NCBI GenBank assembly: GCA_037975125.1 | Contig: CM075858.1 | Coordinates: forward strand, 69,340,542 to 69,404,541 | Source: Latrodectus hesperus | Taxonomy: Eukaryota > Arthropoda > Arachnida > Araneae > Theridiidae | Length of the DNA: 64,000 nucleotides | Direction of reading: 5' to 3' | Shown here: one piece after another, positions 16,020 to 31,000 of the stretch | Position numbering within the stretch: position 1 is the stretch's first letter | Layout of the letters: every line of letters begins with the position of its first letter | Program-made: the position numbers and the translations under genes | Notes under the pieces: generated by a model | What the model was told of the DNA's origin: nothing | The model's database searches: none | What the model saw: only the letters and a program-made list of their open reading frames with translations

Positions 16020-19000
16020 ATCGTTGTAATTCTTTTTAGAATAAAATAATCATTACATTCCAGCTGCTTCAATGTGAACATTACTAAAAAATACACTTCG
16101 GAAATGTTCACTCCTCTTATTTTTCTCAGCCAAGCAGGAAAAGTTGTTCCCAGTTTAGGATGTTTTGCTACTTTACAATATTTTCGAGAGGAGCACTTTT
16201 GTGATACTGTTTCCTTTTTCAAATTTTTTTGGGTTTCATAATTATTCATTATATTTTTAGACAACAGTTATAATTAAAAGTGCATCTACTAACTCTGAAA
16301 TTAGTTATGTCCATGCTAACTTTATTTACAGTAACAAGCCTGAAATCACAAATATTTATTTTCTTGAAATATTATTTTCAATTTCAAAAAGTATTTCAAA
16401 TTAATTCTTTTGTCCTCCAACTCTCCTTTCCTTAGTCTTTTTTATCATTTAATATTTCCCATTATCTTATTTATTTCACGTATTTTGTATGATTAAATGT
16501 ATTGATTCATATTGAAATGTAACTTTTATCTCATTTAAAATAATTCTTGGAGTTCTTATTTAATAAATTTAATAAAGCAATACTTTAATATTAAATTTCT
16601 TAATGATAATTTTATGAAAAAAAATTTTACTTTTAAATCGAATTTTAAAATTTTTTTGATTTATAATTTAAATCATTTTTTGTGTATTATTTAATCCTTT
16701 ATAGTTTCAGAAAATATAAATATTGGCGTAAAATGCAAATATTTTTAAATAATAGTTTAAAATGTGTACTTATATATATTTTAAACATACTTATATGTGC
16801 TTACATATAGTTTAAAATATACTTATTTATTAATATAAATGTTGATGTAAATTTATGCAAATATTTTCATGTAATAGTTTAAAATATACTAATAGATAGT
16901 GTTATTTGTGTTAAAGAATAATTAATTTAGTATCTTTTGTTACAAAATTCAAAGGAAACTTTAAACTTTTTTTCATAAAAACTACTTTTAATTTCACCGT
17001 CTGTATAAAAAAATATATTACATTTGAAACATGTTAATATTTTTCTAATTTTTAATAGGTTTATTTGGATCAACAAAAGGATGATTTCGATAGCTCAACT
17101 CCACGATATGAAACTGAATCTCATACTTCTAGTCCAACTGATGAAGAAACAGTCAACGAAAATTCAAAGTGAGGAAATCTTTACGCAATTTACTTTGAAA
17201 AATTAAAACATTCGTCATGATTACAAACAATTCTGCTATCTGAAATCAATGCTCTTATAATTACTCTAGTACTTACAAAAATAATAATAATAAAGCAAAG
17301 AAAACAAATTTAATAACATTCGTATGATTTAGTAATTACAAAGAGGCTAGAAATATCAATCCACCTCCCACGACTACCACTTGCTACGATGCAAACCCCG
17401 TTGCAAAGCATGAGTTCTGCGGGGGACTAAGGAAAAAATGGTGCCTACCGGAGCTTAATCCTGACCGTGGTATCACCTCTACCATCAGCAGAATGCGGAC
17501 TGGGCACATGAGGGGTATGAAAATCATGCCCGACGGATCTAGAACCTACGCAGAGAGCAGGCACTGCACAGGAGTTCCACTAGATCCTAGACATCTCTTC
17601 AATAGCATCTGTGGTGCCTCGACCCTCTTCAGCATTGATCCCAACTGCTGCCATGACACCCTCTATACCGAAAAAGCTGAAGATGTGGCCATGCCTTTGG
17701 TCCCATATGACTTTTTTTTTTCTCTCTTTTCTGTTTGCACTTGTCACACAACAACAATAACAACAGTAATTACAAAAAAAATTATTTAAATCAGAGTTGG
17801 GCATTAAAGGAACCACGATCAACTTGTGGTTAAAGTTATTTCGGGGTTAATCACCCATGCTTGTTTACCCCTGATTATTAATGAATGTGATCGCGAGACA
17901 AATAAAAATTTAAAAGCAACTCGTGACCTAGTCAAATCTGCCCAACCCTGATTTAAATATTATCATAAGTTTAATTTCAAATACATTTATAAAAAGTAAT
18001 TCATGGTACTTGTGGACTATGTAAACTTTTAATCTCACATTGAATTTTCCTTATTCTCTTGTCTTTTAACTTTCTAATGATTTTTACAATTTTATAAGCT
18101 TTACTCATTAAGTTAATTCAAAAAGTTATTCATATAATTTTGATGATAATTAGACCTTAAAAAATCTTTCCTATTAATGTAAGTGAAAAAAATCGTATTA
18201 ATAATAGAGCGAATTTTTCTCATTATGTACAAATGTTATGGTATTAAATAAAAAAAAATCTACTATCTTAAAATACATTCAGCATCAATTTCTATGGTAT
18301 ATATATTCTGAAATGTATAAAATACATGTAATCTTATTAAAATTATTAATTTTTTAACAAACGCATATACAGCATTTTGAAGCAGGAACAATTTGACAAT
18401 GTGTTTTTGATCGTTTTAAGAAAATGTTATATAAATTAGGAGCAGAATTTATGAAATGACTGTTCTGATTGCAAAAATAATATAATTTAATAAACAGTTC
18501 GCGCATATTTAAAAGTTTAAACTTGAAATTTAAAAAATCTTAAAGAAAGGTGTAAGTTTTTTTTATTTATTATAAATGATACATGGGAAAATTAAATATC
18601 AGTCTTTATGCAAAAGGAAAAAACAATTAATTCTGTATAGCAGACGCTATAAACCAGTTGAAACCAGTAAACCATTTTTCGATGCATTTGTTTTTCCTGA
18701 ACAGGAATATTTTTTTTCTTCCGTAAATCTGAGGAAATAAATACAAATTTTCTTTTTTTTTTTTTGTTCATTGATTTTTATATAATGATTGTGCTTCTCA
18801 ATCATGAACTAAATAAATTCATTTTTTTTAAAAGTTTGAACTAAATATATTTTATAAATTTTTCAAAATTAACTTAATTATGATTTAAAAAAATAAATAA
18901 TAGTCATCATAGCATTTAAGCATATTCATAGTTGATTTAAAAGTAGCATCTACCACGTCGACTTTAATTACACGTGTTAAATTCAGATCTGCATACTTTG

Positions 19001-22000
19001 AGGTTTCTGAAATAGTCCCAAAGTATAGATCTTTTAGACCATACTTTTCATAAAATGTGAACCATATTAGTGTGATATGTCAAGAAGTAACCCAAGAAAA
19101 TTTTCAAGATCTCACTACTACACGTATGCATTCAGAATAGGTAAAAACCACAGCCTCTTATTTATGATTCATTAATGATTAGGATTCAAATTTAGATCTT
19201 AAGAAAACTATTTTAGACAAATGTGTATGTAGAAGAACCTTTTTCCTCAACAAAAGCTTTGAAACACGGTGGTATATAATTTAATAACTAAAGACATTAT
19301 AAATATTGATTATTGATATTTTCTTTCTTGAGGATTCTTCATAGGTAGTGAGGTAGTCGTAATCACGTGTTTCAAGGGAGAAATTGAAAAAAATCTCAAG
19401 CACCCAACACACAAAATTAATCTCTGCTCTACTGTATCCATCTATTGCTCTTCAGGAATAGCTGAAATAAAATCTAAGAATTTTCACTCAGAATAAGCTT
19501 TGTTATGCCATTAGATTATTGTTTTTAAGTTTCTAATGAAATATAATTTCAATATTTGAGACTTTAATTAGTAATATTTTTTCAGTATTAAGATGAATCA
19601 CATTATTCATGATCATGTTAAGTAGATCTAAAATAAGGAAACTGTTTTCTTTTTATTGAATGGGTATGATATAGGTAGCTCATTATCCAATACTTGATGC
19701 ACAGTAATTGTCGTACATAATATATTCATCGAACGAAAGACGCACAGCTTTGTTTGATTTCTCCAATGAGATTATATTTCACTTTACCTCGGAATGAGTG
19801 AAGCTTTCTTTACAATTTGAGCAATAACTAGAATCTATATGTATTTGATGATAAGCAGATTCCGATGGGTCCTAATTCTGAAAATATACTTTTTGCGTTT
19901 CAGATTAGATAGAAAAAAATATAACAAATATTTCATTCGCTTAGAGCACGCATATCAGTAGGGTTTTGCACTAATAACAGAACCACAAACGCAATTTTTG
20001 AGATATAACAATACAGTATCATATTATCTTTAAGATGAACGTGAATCACATGTAACTGGACATTATTCTATTTAAAATATAATATTCAAAGATGATATAT
20101 TGTGATGATCAATGTTGTTGTTGAAAATATGATATTCTTAGGAACTTGATGGTGCCCATTATTTCTTCAAGAATACATTTAATTGTCATGCTTCGAATAA
20201 TACTTAACATATCTTTTACAGGCCCAATTGCGATAACAGCAACATCACATTAACGGTTGGGGCTGCAGTGGCCTGTTTGGTTTGGGCGTCGTTCTCATTA
20301 TCGGAAAGTAGTGAATTCGAAACCCGGCTTACCCGAAGATCCGTCGTGTTCACTAAAGGGGTCTGGGGCACGTTAAATAGTTCGTGATCACAATGAACTC
20401 CAAATGAAATGATACTTCTGGGTGTGACAGGTCAAGTATTTGGGGTCTACTCCCCCTCAGGGGTTTACCTTCTTTAGGTAAATATGGGTGTCGCAATCCC
20501 AAGGTACCCTAGCGATCTGTCCTCTTCTTTCTTTTCTTCTCCTTTCCATCCCTCAGGGGTTTACCTTCTTTAGGTAAATATGGGTGTCGCTATCCTAAGG
20601 TACCCTAGCGATCTTTATCCTCTTCTCCTCTACTTTTCTTTATCTTTCTTTTCCTATTTGTCGTCGTCGAGATCAAGACTTCTTGCTTATGTTGTATCTT
20701 GCTTTTCAATGGGTCTTACATCCATTTTTTTCATTGGTCTTCCACCCCATATGTTGGCCGTGTATGGCGTCCCGTAAGGAGGAAATTGGTGTCCTGGGGT
20801 CCCTTAGCGTTCCCTTTGGCCCAGGCTTCTCTGTAGACGGGTGGCTGGAGTGAGCCCGCTCTCAGTCAACCGGCTGGTGCTATGTTAGGAATGTTATACC
20901 CCTTGCATGGTGCTGTAGGGCTAGTCCTGCATTCTGGGTTGTGCGGACATGCTCGCTAGATCCTCAACCCAACATGTAGTACTATATCCTGGTGATACCC
21001 CTAAGGTAAGTGCCGAGGCTGGCTATTGCCAGAGCCGGTAACTGCCTTCCCTTGTTGGGCTCTGTGATGGGCGGGGGCCCACTGGGATGAACTTTTCTCT
21101 TTCTCATGGGTCCAAAAAATTCTGGCCACGGCGAGGGCCTTAACTCGTCACAAATTGATAGTAAATTTGACAAAATTGGAAATGTTTACCCAAAGTTCAT
21201 ATTAATACAGAACAACGAGGGCATGCTTAAGCAAATGTCACCTTTCAAAATTCTCAAACAGATTAAGGCAGTTGCAGGAGAACCTAGTAATGTAAAAAAG
21301 CTAAGATCCGGAGATTTACTAATCGAGAGCTCATCTGCTCAACAATCAAAGTCTCTTTTATCTTTAAAAGTTTTTGGAGAAATTCCCATCATAGCCTCAA
21401 GTCATAAATCACTTAATCAATGTCGTGGTGTAATTTCAGAGATAGACCTTTTATCAGTATCTGAAACTGAGATCCTGGAAGAATTAAAAGACCAAAGAGT
21501 TTGCAATGTCCGTCGAATCACCATCCATCGAGGTGAAGAAATAATCCCCACAAAAAACTTAATATTAACTTTTGACTGTCCTAATCTTCCTAATTCAATA
21601 AAAGCAGGTTACCTGAATTGCCCTGTAAGACCTTATATTCCAAACCCCATACGATGCTTTAATTGTAATAGATTTGGACACTCTAAAATGTTTTGCAGAT
21701 CAAAAGCTACATGTACCCGATGCTCAAGTCTGGAACACCAGGAATCTGACTGTAAATCTGAACCATTTTGTATAAACTGTAAAGAAAATCATAGCGCATC
21801 TTCTAAAACCTGCTCACACTGGCAACATGAAAAAGAAATTCAACGCATAAAAACGACACGAAAAATCTCATATCAAGAAGCTAAGAAACAACTTCAAAAT
21901 ACGATTAATTTCAAGAAACCATATGCCCATGTACTGAAAAAAACAGTATCAACTGCTGTACAAACAGACCCTTCATCAATCGCCTTTTTTAAACCTGGAA

Positions 22001-25000
22001 CACAAAGCAAACCTACTACAGAGAAGTCTATATTGATAAAGCCACAAAAAACAAGTGACTCTGATAACAGAAAAAAGCTTAAGATTAAAGATCAACCAAA
22101 TGTAACTGCTTTTAAAACCAGCCTTCCTACAGACAGCCATAGTGATATGGATACTGATATTGATAATTTTGAGTTGATTGCGAAGAACAGATCACGTCAC
22201 CGTAAAAAGAACCCTTCATAATGGTGGTTCTTCTTTCTTGGAATTGCCATGGACTCCGCACGCATATATCTGACATTAAAGACATAATAAATTCATACTA
22301 TCCTGCTTGTCTAACACTCCAAGAAACCAACTTGAAATCTCATACTACTTGGAAAATAAAAGGTTACACGCTTTATCAAATGGACATACCTGATGATTCT
22401 GTATCAGGAGGGGTGTGCATTCTTGCTTCGAATAACTACCCCCACACAGGATTTCCATTACGTACTTCGTTGCAAGCTGTGGCAGTTGAGATACACATTA
22501 ATTTTCGAATCACTGTCTGTAACATTTACTTACCACCACGTAATGCCATTCCACAAAGCAACTTAAATAAACTATTGCAGCAACTTCCCGTCCCTTATAT
22601 ATTAATAGGTGATTTTAATGGTCATAGTGCTCTGTGGGGAAGCACTAATACAAATTCTCGAGGACGACAAATTGAGCAACTGATAACTGATCACTGCCTC
22701 TGTCTGCTAAATAAAGATGAAAAAACTCACTTTCATGCTCCTACGAAAACATTTCATTCCATAGATTTGGCTATTTGCTCTCCTATTTTATTTCCTCATC
22801 TGGACTTGACCACTGAAAATGATTTGTATAACAGTGACCATTTTCCTGTAATCCTTACTTTTGCTGATCCACCTTCTAATGGCTTACAACCTACAACCTT
22901 TAAGTATCACAAGGCAGACTGGCATTCTTTTGCAGAACTGGCAGTTATTACAGAAGAAATGATTACAAACACTGATATAAATGATGCTGTTATTAAAGCT
23001 ACAAATACTATTATGAAAGCTGCTGAAATATCCATTCCAAAATATTCCTCTCGTCCTCGAAAACTGCGGAAACCCTGGTGGAATGAAGCCTGTGCAAAAA
23101 CCTACCGTGAACAAAAAAGTTTTGGAATATTTTTCGAAGACATCCTACTACCAATAATCTAATTATTTTTAAGAAAGCGAAGGCTGTAGCCCGCAAGATT
23201 CGCCGGCAAAGTCAAAGAGACTCTTGGATACGATATACATCAAATATTACCTCTAGCACTCCTAGCAAACTTGTTTGGAAAAAGGTGAAAGCAGCTAATG
23301 GCTTGTACCAAGAATTCTCTTTCCCGATATTGACTACTAACACTGCAGTTTATTCTTCTCCCGAGGATGTAGTTAATAAAATTGGCGAAGCATTTTCTAG
23401 TGTGTCCAAATCTGACTCTTACACACCTTTTTTCCAAGAGTATAAGAGTCGTACTGAGCAGATCAACATAAATTTTAATAATTCTGAACAGTTACCCTAC
23501 AACTACGAATTTCATATGTATGAGCTACAAAAGGCTCTATCCAAGACCCATAATACCAGCCCAGGTCCCGATGGAATTACTTATCAAATGCTCCGCCATC
23601 TAAGACCAGTCTCTCTCACCAATATTCTGTTCCTCTTCAACAGAATCTGGCAGGAAAATACTTTCCCTTCTATGTGGCAAGAAGCAATAGTCATCCCCAT
23701 CCTAAAACCAGGAAAAGACCCTAAAGACCCTTTAAGTTACCGTCCTATAGCCTTAACAAGCTGCCTTTGTAAAACGATGGAACGCATGGTAAATAACCGT
23801 CTTGTTTTTTACTTAGAAAACAATAGGTGTATACCTCAGCAGCAAAGTGGCTTCCGTCAGGGTAGATCTACGTTAGACAATATTATTAATTTGGAAAATG
23901 ATGTTAGAACTGCTTTCGTTCGTAGGAACCATCTTGTATCAGTATTCTTAGATATTGAGAAGGCCTATGATAGAACCTGGCGCTATGGTATTATTCGGAC
24001 CTTACATGGTTTTAATCTCCGTGGTAACCTACCACTTTTTATTCAAAACTTCCTACAAAAAAGAAATTTTAAAGTGCGCATTGGGTCTGTTTTATCTAGA
24101 TCCTTTGTCCAAACTGAGGGCGTCCCTCAGGGTAGTGTACTTAGTGTAACATTATTTATTGTTTTTATTTCCAAGGTTTTATCTATATTACCTTCTTGTA
24201 TTAAAAGTACACTTTACGTAGATGACTTACAGATTTCCTGTCAAGGTTCAGATATACATTTAATTGAACGACAACTACAGATGGCTGTAAATCAAATTAC
24301 TGACTGGTGTGACAAAAATGGCTATACCATTTCACCAAGTAAGAGCAGTTGTATTCATTTTTGTAGGAAACGTGGCCTTCACCCTGATCCCAATATCCAA
24401 CTTCAGGAGGAATCCATTCCTGTTGTTAATGAGATACGATACCTTGGGGTAATTTTTGATAACAGACTTACCTTCTTGCCCCATATATTACATTTGCGCA
24501 AAAAGTGCGAAAGATCTCTTAATATACTAAAAGTTCTTTCCAATACTTCTTGGGGTGCTGATCGAACCTCATTGTGCAGAATATACCAATCTATCATATT
24601 GTCCCGTATCGATTATGGCAGTGTGGCTTATGGTTCAGCTTCAAAGTCTGCCCTAAAATGGTTAGACCCAATTCATCACGCTGCACTTCGTATCTGTAGT
24701 GGAGCGTTTCGTACCTCACCTGTCGACAGTCTCTATGTTAACTGCAACATACCTCCTTTAAAACTACGACGCATTAAGCTTTCCCTTAATTATTATTTCA
24801 AGAGTTTTTCTACTCTAAACCATCCACTGAGGTCTGCAAGAGTTGACTCTACGTTAAAGAGACTTTTTAACGCTCGCCCTTCTTGCACTCCTCCCTTTTA
24901 TGCTAGGATTCAACCTCTTATAGAGGAAGCTGATCTTCATTTAACTCCAGTCGAGATTGCTGACTACAATAGTATTCCCCCATGGGATTTTCCACAAATA

Positions 25001-28000
25001 TGCTGTCTAAACAACTTTTCTCTGTTTAGCAAAGAACATACTGATCCCATAATTTTCAAACAAATTTATGGTATTCATCGGAATCAATTTCATGATTACT
25101 TCCCAATCTTTACTGATGGATCAAAAACAGAAAGACACGTCGGCTGTGGCATAGTTTATGGCACTAATATCTATAGCTATTGTCTTTCGTCAGTCTGTTC
25201 TATTTACACTGCTGAAATTGTTGCCATTTTGAAAGCTCTTAACATAATCAAGTGCTCTCGCAGCCGCAAATTCTGCATTTATACTGACAGTATGAGCATT
25301 ATGAAACAGCTTAATTTTCCTCAACATTTTCATCCCCTGATTAATAAAATCTTAGTTTTGTTAAATGAAATGTCTCGTAATGGTTTCGAAATATTGTTTT
25401 GCTGGATACCTAGTCATGTCGGTATTACTGGCAATGAATTAGCAGACTTAGCTGCTAAAGAAGGTAAAGACCCTATAGACCAAGCAATCCCTTATACAGA
25501 TATCAAGCATTCAATCTCTGTACATACGCATTCTATTTGGCAGAACTCTTGGAATACGCAAGTAACAAATAAACTTTTCTGTGTTAAACCTCACATTCGG
25601 AACTGGAGTAATATATCATACAGACGTGCTGACGTTATTTTATCCAGACTTCGAATCGGTCATACTCGTTTGACACATAGTTACATTTTATTTAAGGAAC
25701 CTGCACCTCTGTGTTCGAGTTGTAAAATAGTTTTAACTATATATCATATCTTAATTGAATGTCCAAATTTTAACCATCTTCGTCTTACCTTTTTCCACAA
25801 CACTGTTTTAAATTTACTGGACTTGATTGGGGAAATACCTCATCCAAATCTCTTTGCTTTCTTAAGGACTATCAGAATTTTGCACTGCTTATAACGCATT
25901 CTCTTTACTCCAAAAATTTTTTTTAATAAGATTCAAATTTATAATCTTTTACTGCAATAAACTTGTTTGCAAATTTTATAATGGATATTTTATTCTGATT
26001 TCAAAAATTTTTTAACCTTTCGCTCGGCGCAGTATGTCCTTTTTGGATTTTGCGCCAGAAAAAGACAATCAAATCAAATTGGGGTCTACTCTTTGATCCC
26101 TGCTTCAAAATCACGAAGACTCCACCCGGCTGCTTCTATTTAACTGGTAAAACACAACTTAAGAGTAGGTGCATAAAAGCATGCTGATGCAACAATAGCA
26201 TCAGCACAACGGGTATTGAAACTTTGAACGAACAGTTAATGTCAGTTCTATAGTTATACATTTTCACATGATTTGTGGAATCTTTCGCGAATCATTTAAG
26301 AGAATAAAAGTTTATATACAGATTGTGGGTGATTTTGAATCATACTTATCTTGGTTAAATGATCACCATCATTCATTCCCTGAATCTGCTAGTCTACTTC
26401 TTTTACTGTGCATTGATACATTTTTTCTAGTACATTAAAATGTTTCATGTTATTGTGTGCATCTGTGTTTTAAGAACACACAAATGAATAATGTTAGCTT
26501 TAAGTGACAATGGTATGTAATGACAAACAGAAATTAAGCAACTGTATTTTACGATTGCAATTATTTGTCATTAACTGACTTTAATTTACGACAATAAAGA
26601 ATTTGAAGATGATGATATTTGAAAGAATGATATTTATGAAAGAATGATATTTTTAAAAAACTTCCATTGTGTTTAAAGCATACAAACATTTGTAGAATTA
26701 AGTTTATTAATGATATGAGTGTCACCTAGCCGTATGTATGGATAATATTTTACTTAGTATTATAGCTTTAGGTATCTTCTTTGAGTATCAGAATTTGATC
26801 TGGGAACAAGTTAATTTGGCTCTGTTTCTTATTTTTGCATATCTTACGATTTGTATACGGCTACACAAAACTTTTCAGGTGTTATAGTTCTTTATTGTCG
26901 TAAATGAGGTGAAGTTCTTTCTTCCCAATATATTGTATCGAAAATAATTATTTTTAATTTCCAAAAACTCTTTGAACTTCTTACAAAATAATATTTTACA
27001 TTGATATGATGTTTTATGAAAAATCTTTTTTATGGTGGCTATAGCTCTTGCCATGTCTCAAATCAACTTATGCCGCGTATTTCACACAGTTTGTGAACAT
27101 ATATTACTATAAACAAAGATACGGATTTACTTTATATATAGTTGCAATTTTAAAAATAAGTTTATAATTTTATTGTTACTTGTATCGCTTGAATATTGTT
27201 TAATAGCTCAATTACAAAGTAGGGAAGATTACTATACAATGTTCCTCATTATATAGTTATATGCTTTTTTCGTAGAAATGAAGAAACAGTACAAAACGGT
27301 TCCCAGTTACAAATTGAGATAATTCAAGAAGAAACTGTTCCAATTTCTAAGGAACAATTACAAATTCTGATAGACTTTGCCAAATACAAAGCTCTTTTTG
27401 ATGCTGCTAACATAGAAAAAGATCGCTTATTGTATATGATACAAACACAAGAAAGCCAGTAAGTTTATTTTTAACATTTTATTGTTCGTTTTCATTTTAA
27501 TAGTATTTAACAAATGGCTTTTTATAGCTAAACCTTACTGGAAAATGCTGAATAATGCATAAAAACTATTGTTTTACTTAAATAACTTTCTATTACGAGA
27601 CTTTTGTATTCTATTGAGTTTCTTTCTGAAGTAGTTAAGATAGCAATTCCTTATATAACAATACTTTTTCTACATTAACCTCAATTTTTTTACATAATTA
27701 TGGAAGAATATAAAAAACCATTCTATACGTTTAAATTTGGTTTCATCTTATTTAATGTTTCTCAAATCTTCTAATATAAGAGACTTTTTTAGGGAAACAA
27801 AAATACAATATAAAAAATTTTAGAAATGCATTCGTTTTCACGAAGCCCGGTGGCATAGTGCCAGCGTTTCACGCTCCCATGACACAGGTCCGAGGTTCTA
27901 TCCTCGGGTTGGGCAAGGTTGACTCAGCCTTTCATCCCTTCAGTGGATCGATTAACTAAGTACCAAGAACACTTGGGAACTAAACACGTTAGGCTGACCA

Positions 28001-31000
28001 CCTAACTGGGACATATGCTTCGCACCCCAGGGCCCTCGGTCATGAAAACAGTTATGGACACTGTAGGCCTTGGCCCACATGGGCTGTCGTGCCATGGAGT
28101 TTAGTTTATTCGTTTTTACAGTTACAATAAGTAGAAATAAGAAAACTTTTGTATTGTATTGGATACATGAGTAGTGAAGAAATTGAAATCTCTTCAATTA
28201 GGAACATTGACATTAGAATTGTCGTGAATTAAGATTAATGTTTTTCGTTCCCTTTAGGAGACATAATATTAAAAACCAAAGTAAAGGTACTTTGGAAGCT
28301 AAAACGCTGAGAAATTCGTTCTACTGAATTTATAGGATGATGTTGACCTCACTAGAATGAACTCATCAATTGAAATTCAAATTCCTGGTGGTCAGAAAAC
28401 GTAACATAAAAAATAATTACATTAATTTATCCATTGATTTTATTCGTGTTTCTGACTGATTATGTTGAGCATCCTTATACCTGATTGTAAATTCAACATT
28501 ATTCAGCGCCCACATCATTTTCTGCTCTCACTGGCCTTTACTAATGAAAAGGAGGGAAAACCTTGTTTTTTCTGAAAAGCTATAAGTCTATAAGTCTCTG
28601 ATCTCCTTACTCTAAAATAACCTGCCTGCATAGAATAAAAAATAGAAATAAAGGAATGATAATAAAAAATGATTTGTGTCTTTTTACTCAATTTACTTTA
28701 GTGAAAAATCCCAAATTTTCTGCTTTTTACTTGGTCATTTATCGTGAAAAAGCATTAAAAAAATTCTTACTATTTTAATAATGATTGTAAAGGAGTTACA
28801 CATTAATTATGCAAAATTCTATCAAGTTACGCATTTCTTACATATTAGTTATTTGAACCACGAAACACAAAAATCAGATAATTTTTGAGCTAAGTGACTT
28901 TCTGAGTAAAAAGAAACTAATGTATGTGAGAAACCAAATATTTATCTGGTGCATAAACGGGACATCTATAACTGGTTTCTTATAAGGAACACTCATTAAA
29001 ACATATATTTTTAGAAATATATTTATGATGAATTTTTTTCTCCTTTAATTATTATTTTAATAATAATCATACTAAAAAAATCTGATTATAATTTCCTAAA
29101 GAATGAGTATATTTTTATAATGAAAAAAAGTTTAAATAAAACGTTATTATTATTCTCAACAAATAACAATGAACAATATTATTTTGTGTTGTTTATTTCA
29201 ATAAATTTTAAACGGAAATTAATATAAACTCTGAAATATTTTAATTTAATTATTTCTTTAATAGTAAAAGCGAGTTTTTTCCCAGAATAATCTAATTCAT
29301 TATTGAAATAATTTATAAAAATTTTACGAACCACCTATAGTTGATATAAAAGTAAAATATTTTCTCATATTTTATTTAGAATGTAATATATTATAAAAGA
29401 ACACATTTTTTATTTAAAAGTGAAAGCTTCTTCAAGATTATTTTAAAATGTAAGCTATTTATCATGACCAATAATATACTTGTTTGAAACATGTTACTAA
29501 AAATAAATCCAGTGATGTCTATTTGAAAATTTTAAGGGATGGAAATTAAATAATAAGAATAGTTCTCTTTTAAAAGCTAAGAAATAAAAGTACACATTCA
29601 CTATATTCGATAAATGATAATTTTAGCAACTTTAACTATTTATGTTGAATTTAGGCTAAATGAAATGGCACTCCAAGTAGTTGAAACTGGGCGATTCATA
29701 GTACAAAAGGATTCCGAAAAGAAATCACTTTTAGAAAGGATATCTCAATTACAAAAGAAACTTGCCATGGAGAAAGATAAAAATATATGCAGCCAAACCA
29801 AAAACTGTATTGGCGAATTAAAAAACAAGTAAGTTAATCTTTCCTTTTGCAAAATAACTGCTACTTACAAATTATCAAATCAAACATTTCACCGACAGCA
29901 AAACCAGTCGACAAATATTGTGATTTAGAGCAATTTGATGACCGCACTCATATTTTGTACTTTTTATTAAATTTAAGCTCACTTTTTATGCTTTTTACTT
30001 TTAACTCGTACTAGTTATAAATTGTAATTAAAAATATGAAATTTAAATTATTAATGTTACCTATTTGTTTCAATAAAAATATAAAATAGCTGTTATCTTT
30101 TTTCAAATAAATTTTGAAATAATTTATATTTCAACATTTGGCGACACATTTGTCTATTTTTGGCGATAGTGATTGAGGCAGTAATATGTAACTATTATGG
30201 CATCATAATAGGAGGGTCATCCAAAAATTAATGAACGTTTAATTATAAAAAAATTACATCTATTTTTTTAAAGGAATTTACATAGAAAGTTTCATTCGCT
30301 TTTCTGAACAATCAACTCCTCAATTAAACAATTTATAAAATCTGGAAACGGATTCAAGAATTCCTGTACCTTGATCATAGTTTTGATATTGCGTTGTGGC
30401 CAATCTACGCAGGTCTATAGCTTTTGTCAAGCTTTTTAATGTCCACCCTGTAAATTGCTTTCGGGTATATCTTTAGATACTTATCCATATGTGGCAAAAT
30501 AGTAAGCCTGGTGAATTAGTAAATACCTACTTTGACAGAGGAGCGTGAAAAGGCAGAACAAGCAAGGCCGTGGTAACAAGCAAGGCGTGGTTTCAGCCAC
30601 TGTTCTTCAACAGTGGCTGGAATAAAATTCGGAACATTACCCACATTTTGTTAGGTACCGCTAAACCAGTGTGAGCCCATGTGGTCTCAATTTTAGCACT
30701 TCAATCTCCTCCAGCTTATTAAAAGTAAAGATTAATGCATTCTCCAACTCTGCATCTCACTATAAACGCTTACCGTCCAAAAATTCTTTCAGTTCAAGTA
30801 AACTGGAGAAATTCTTTGAAATTTATGGGAAATTGTTCACAAGAAAAATGAAAATGAATTCTTTGCAAAAATATTTTTATTCTAAGAAAACTATGGAATT
30901 AAGAAATACATACTTAACTCTTAATTCCAGAGTTTTGAAATGCTTAACCATTCGCGGAAAAGTAAACACGAAGTGCTTAGGTAAGAATAGTTTGTGCTGC

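Larger units (their letters stand above)
20452..26078 (+). mobile_element. Full-length RNase H-bearing LINE, 5,627 bp
   Basis: A complete non-LTR retrotransposon bounded by the 12-bp TSD TTGGGGTCTACT (20440-20451, 26079-26090). In order it has tandem 5' monomers, a 5' UTR, ORF1 (gag-like, CCHC knuckles), ORF2 (endonuclease, reverse transcriptase, RNase H, Cys/His tail), a short 3' UTR and an A-rich AATCAAATCAAA end without long poly(A). RNase H with a CCHC ORF1 points to the I group (I/LOA/Nimb-like) more than to Jockey, which normally lacks RNase H. One frameshift in ORF2 is the only coding lesion seen. It lies in sense orientation in a host intron. Confidence 0.93.
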
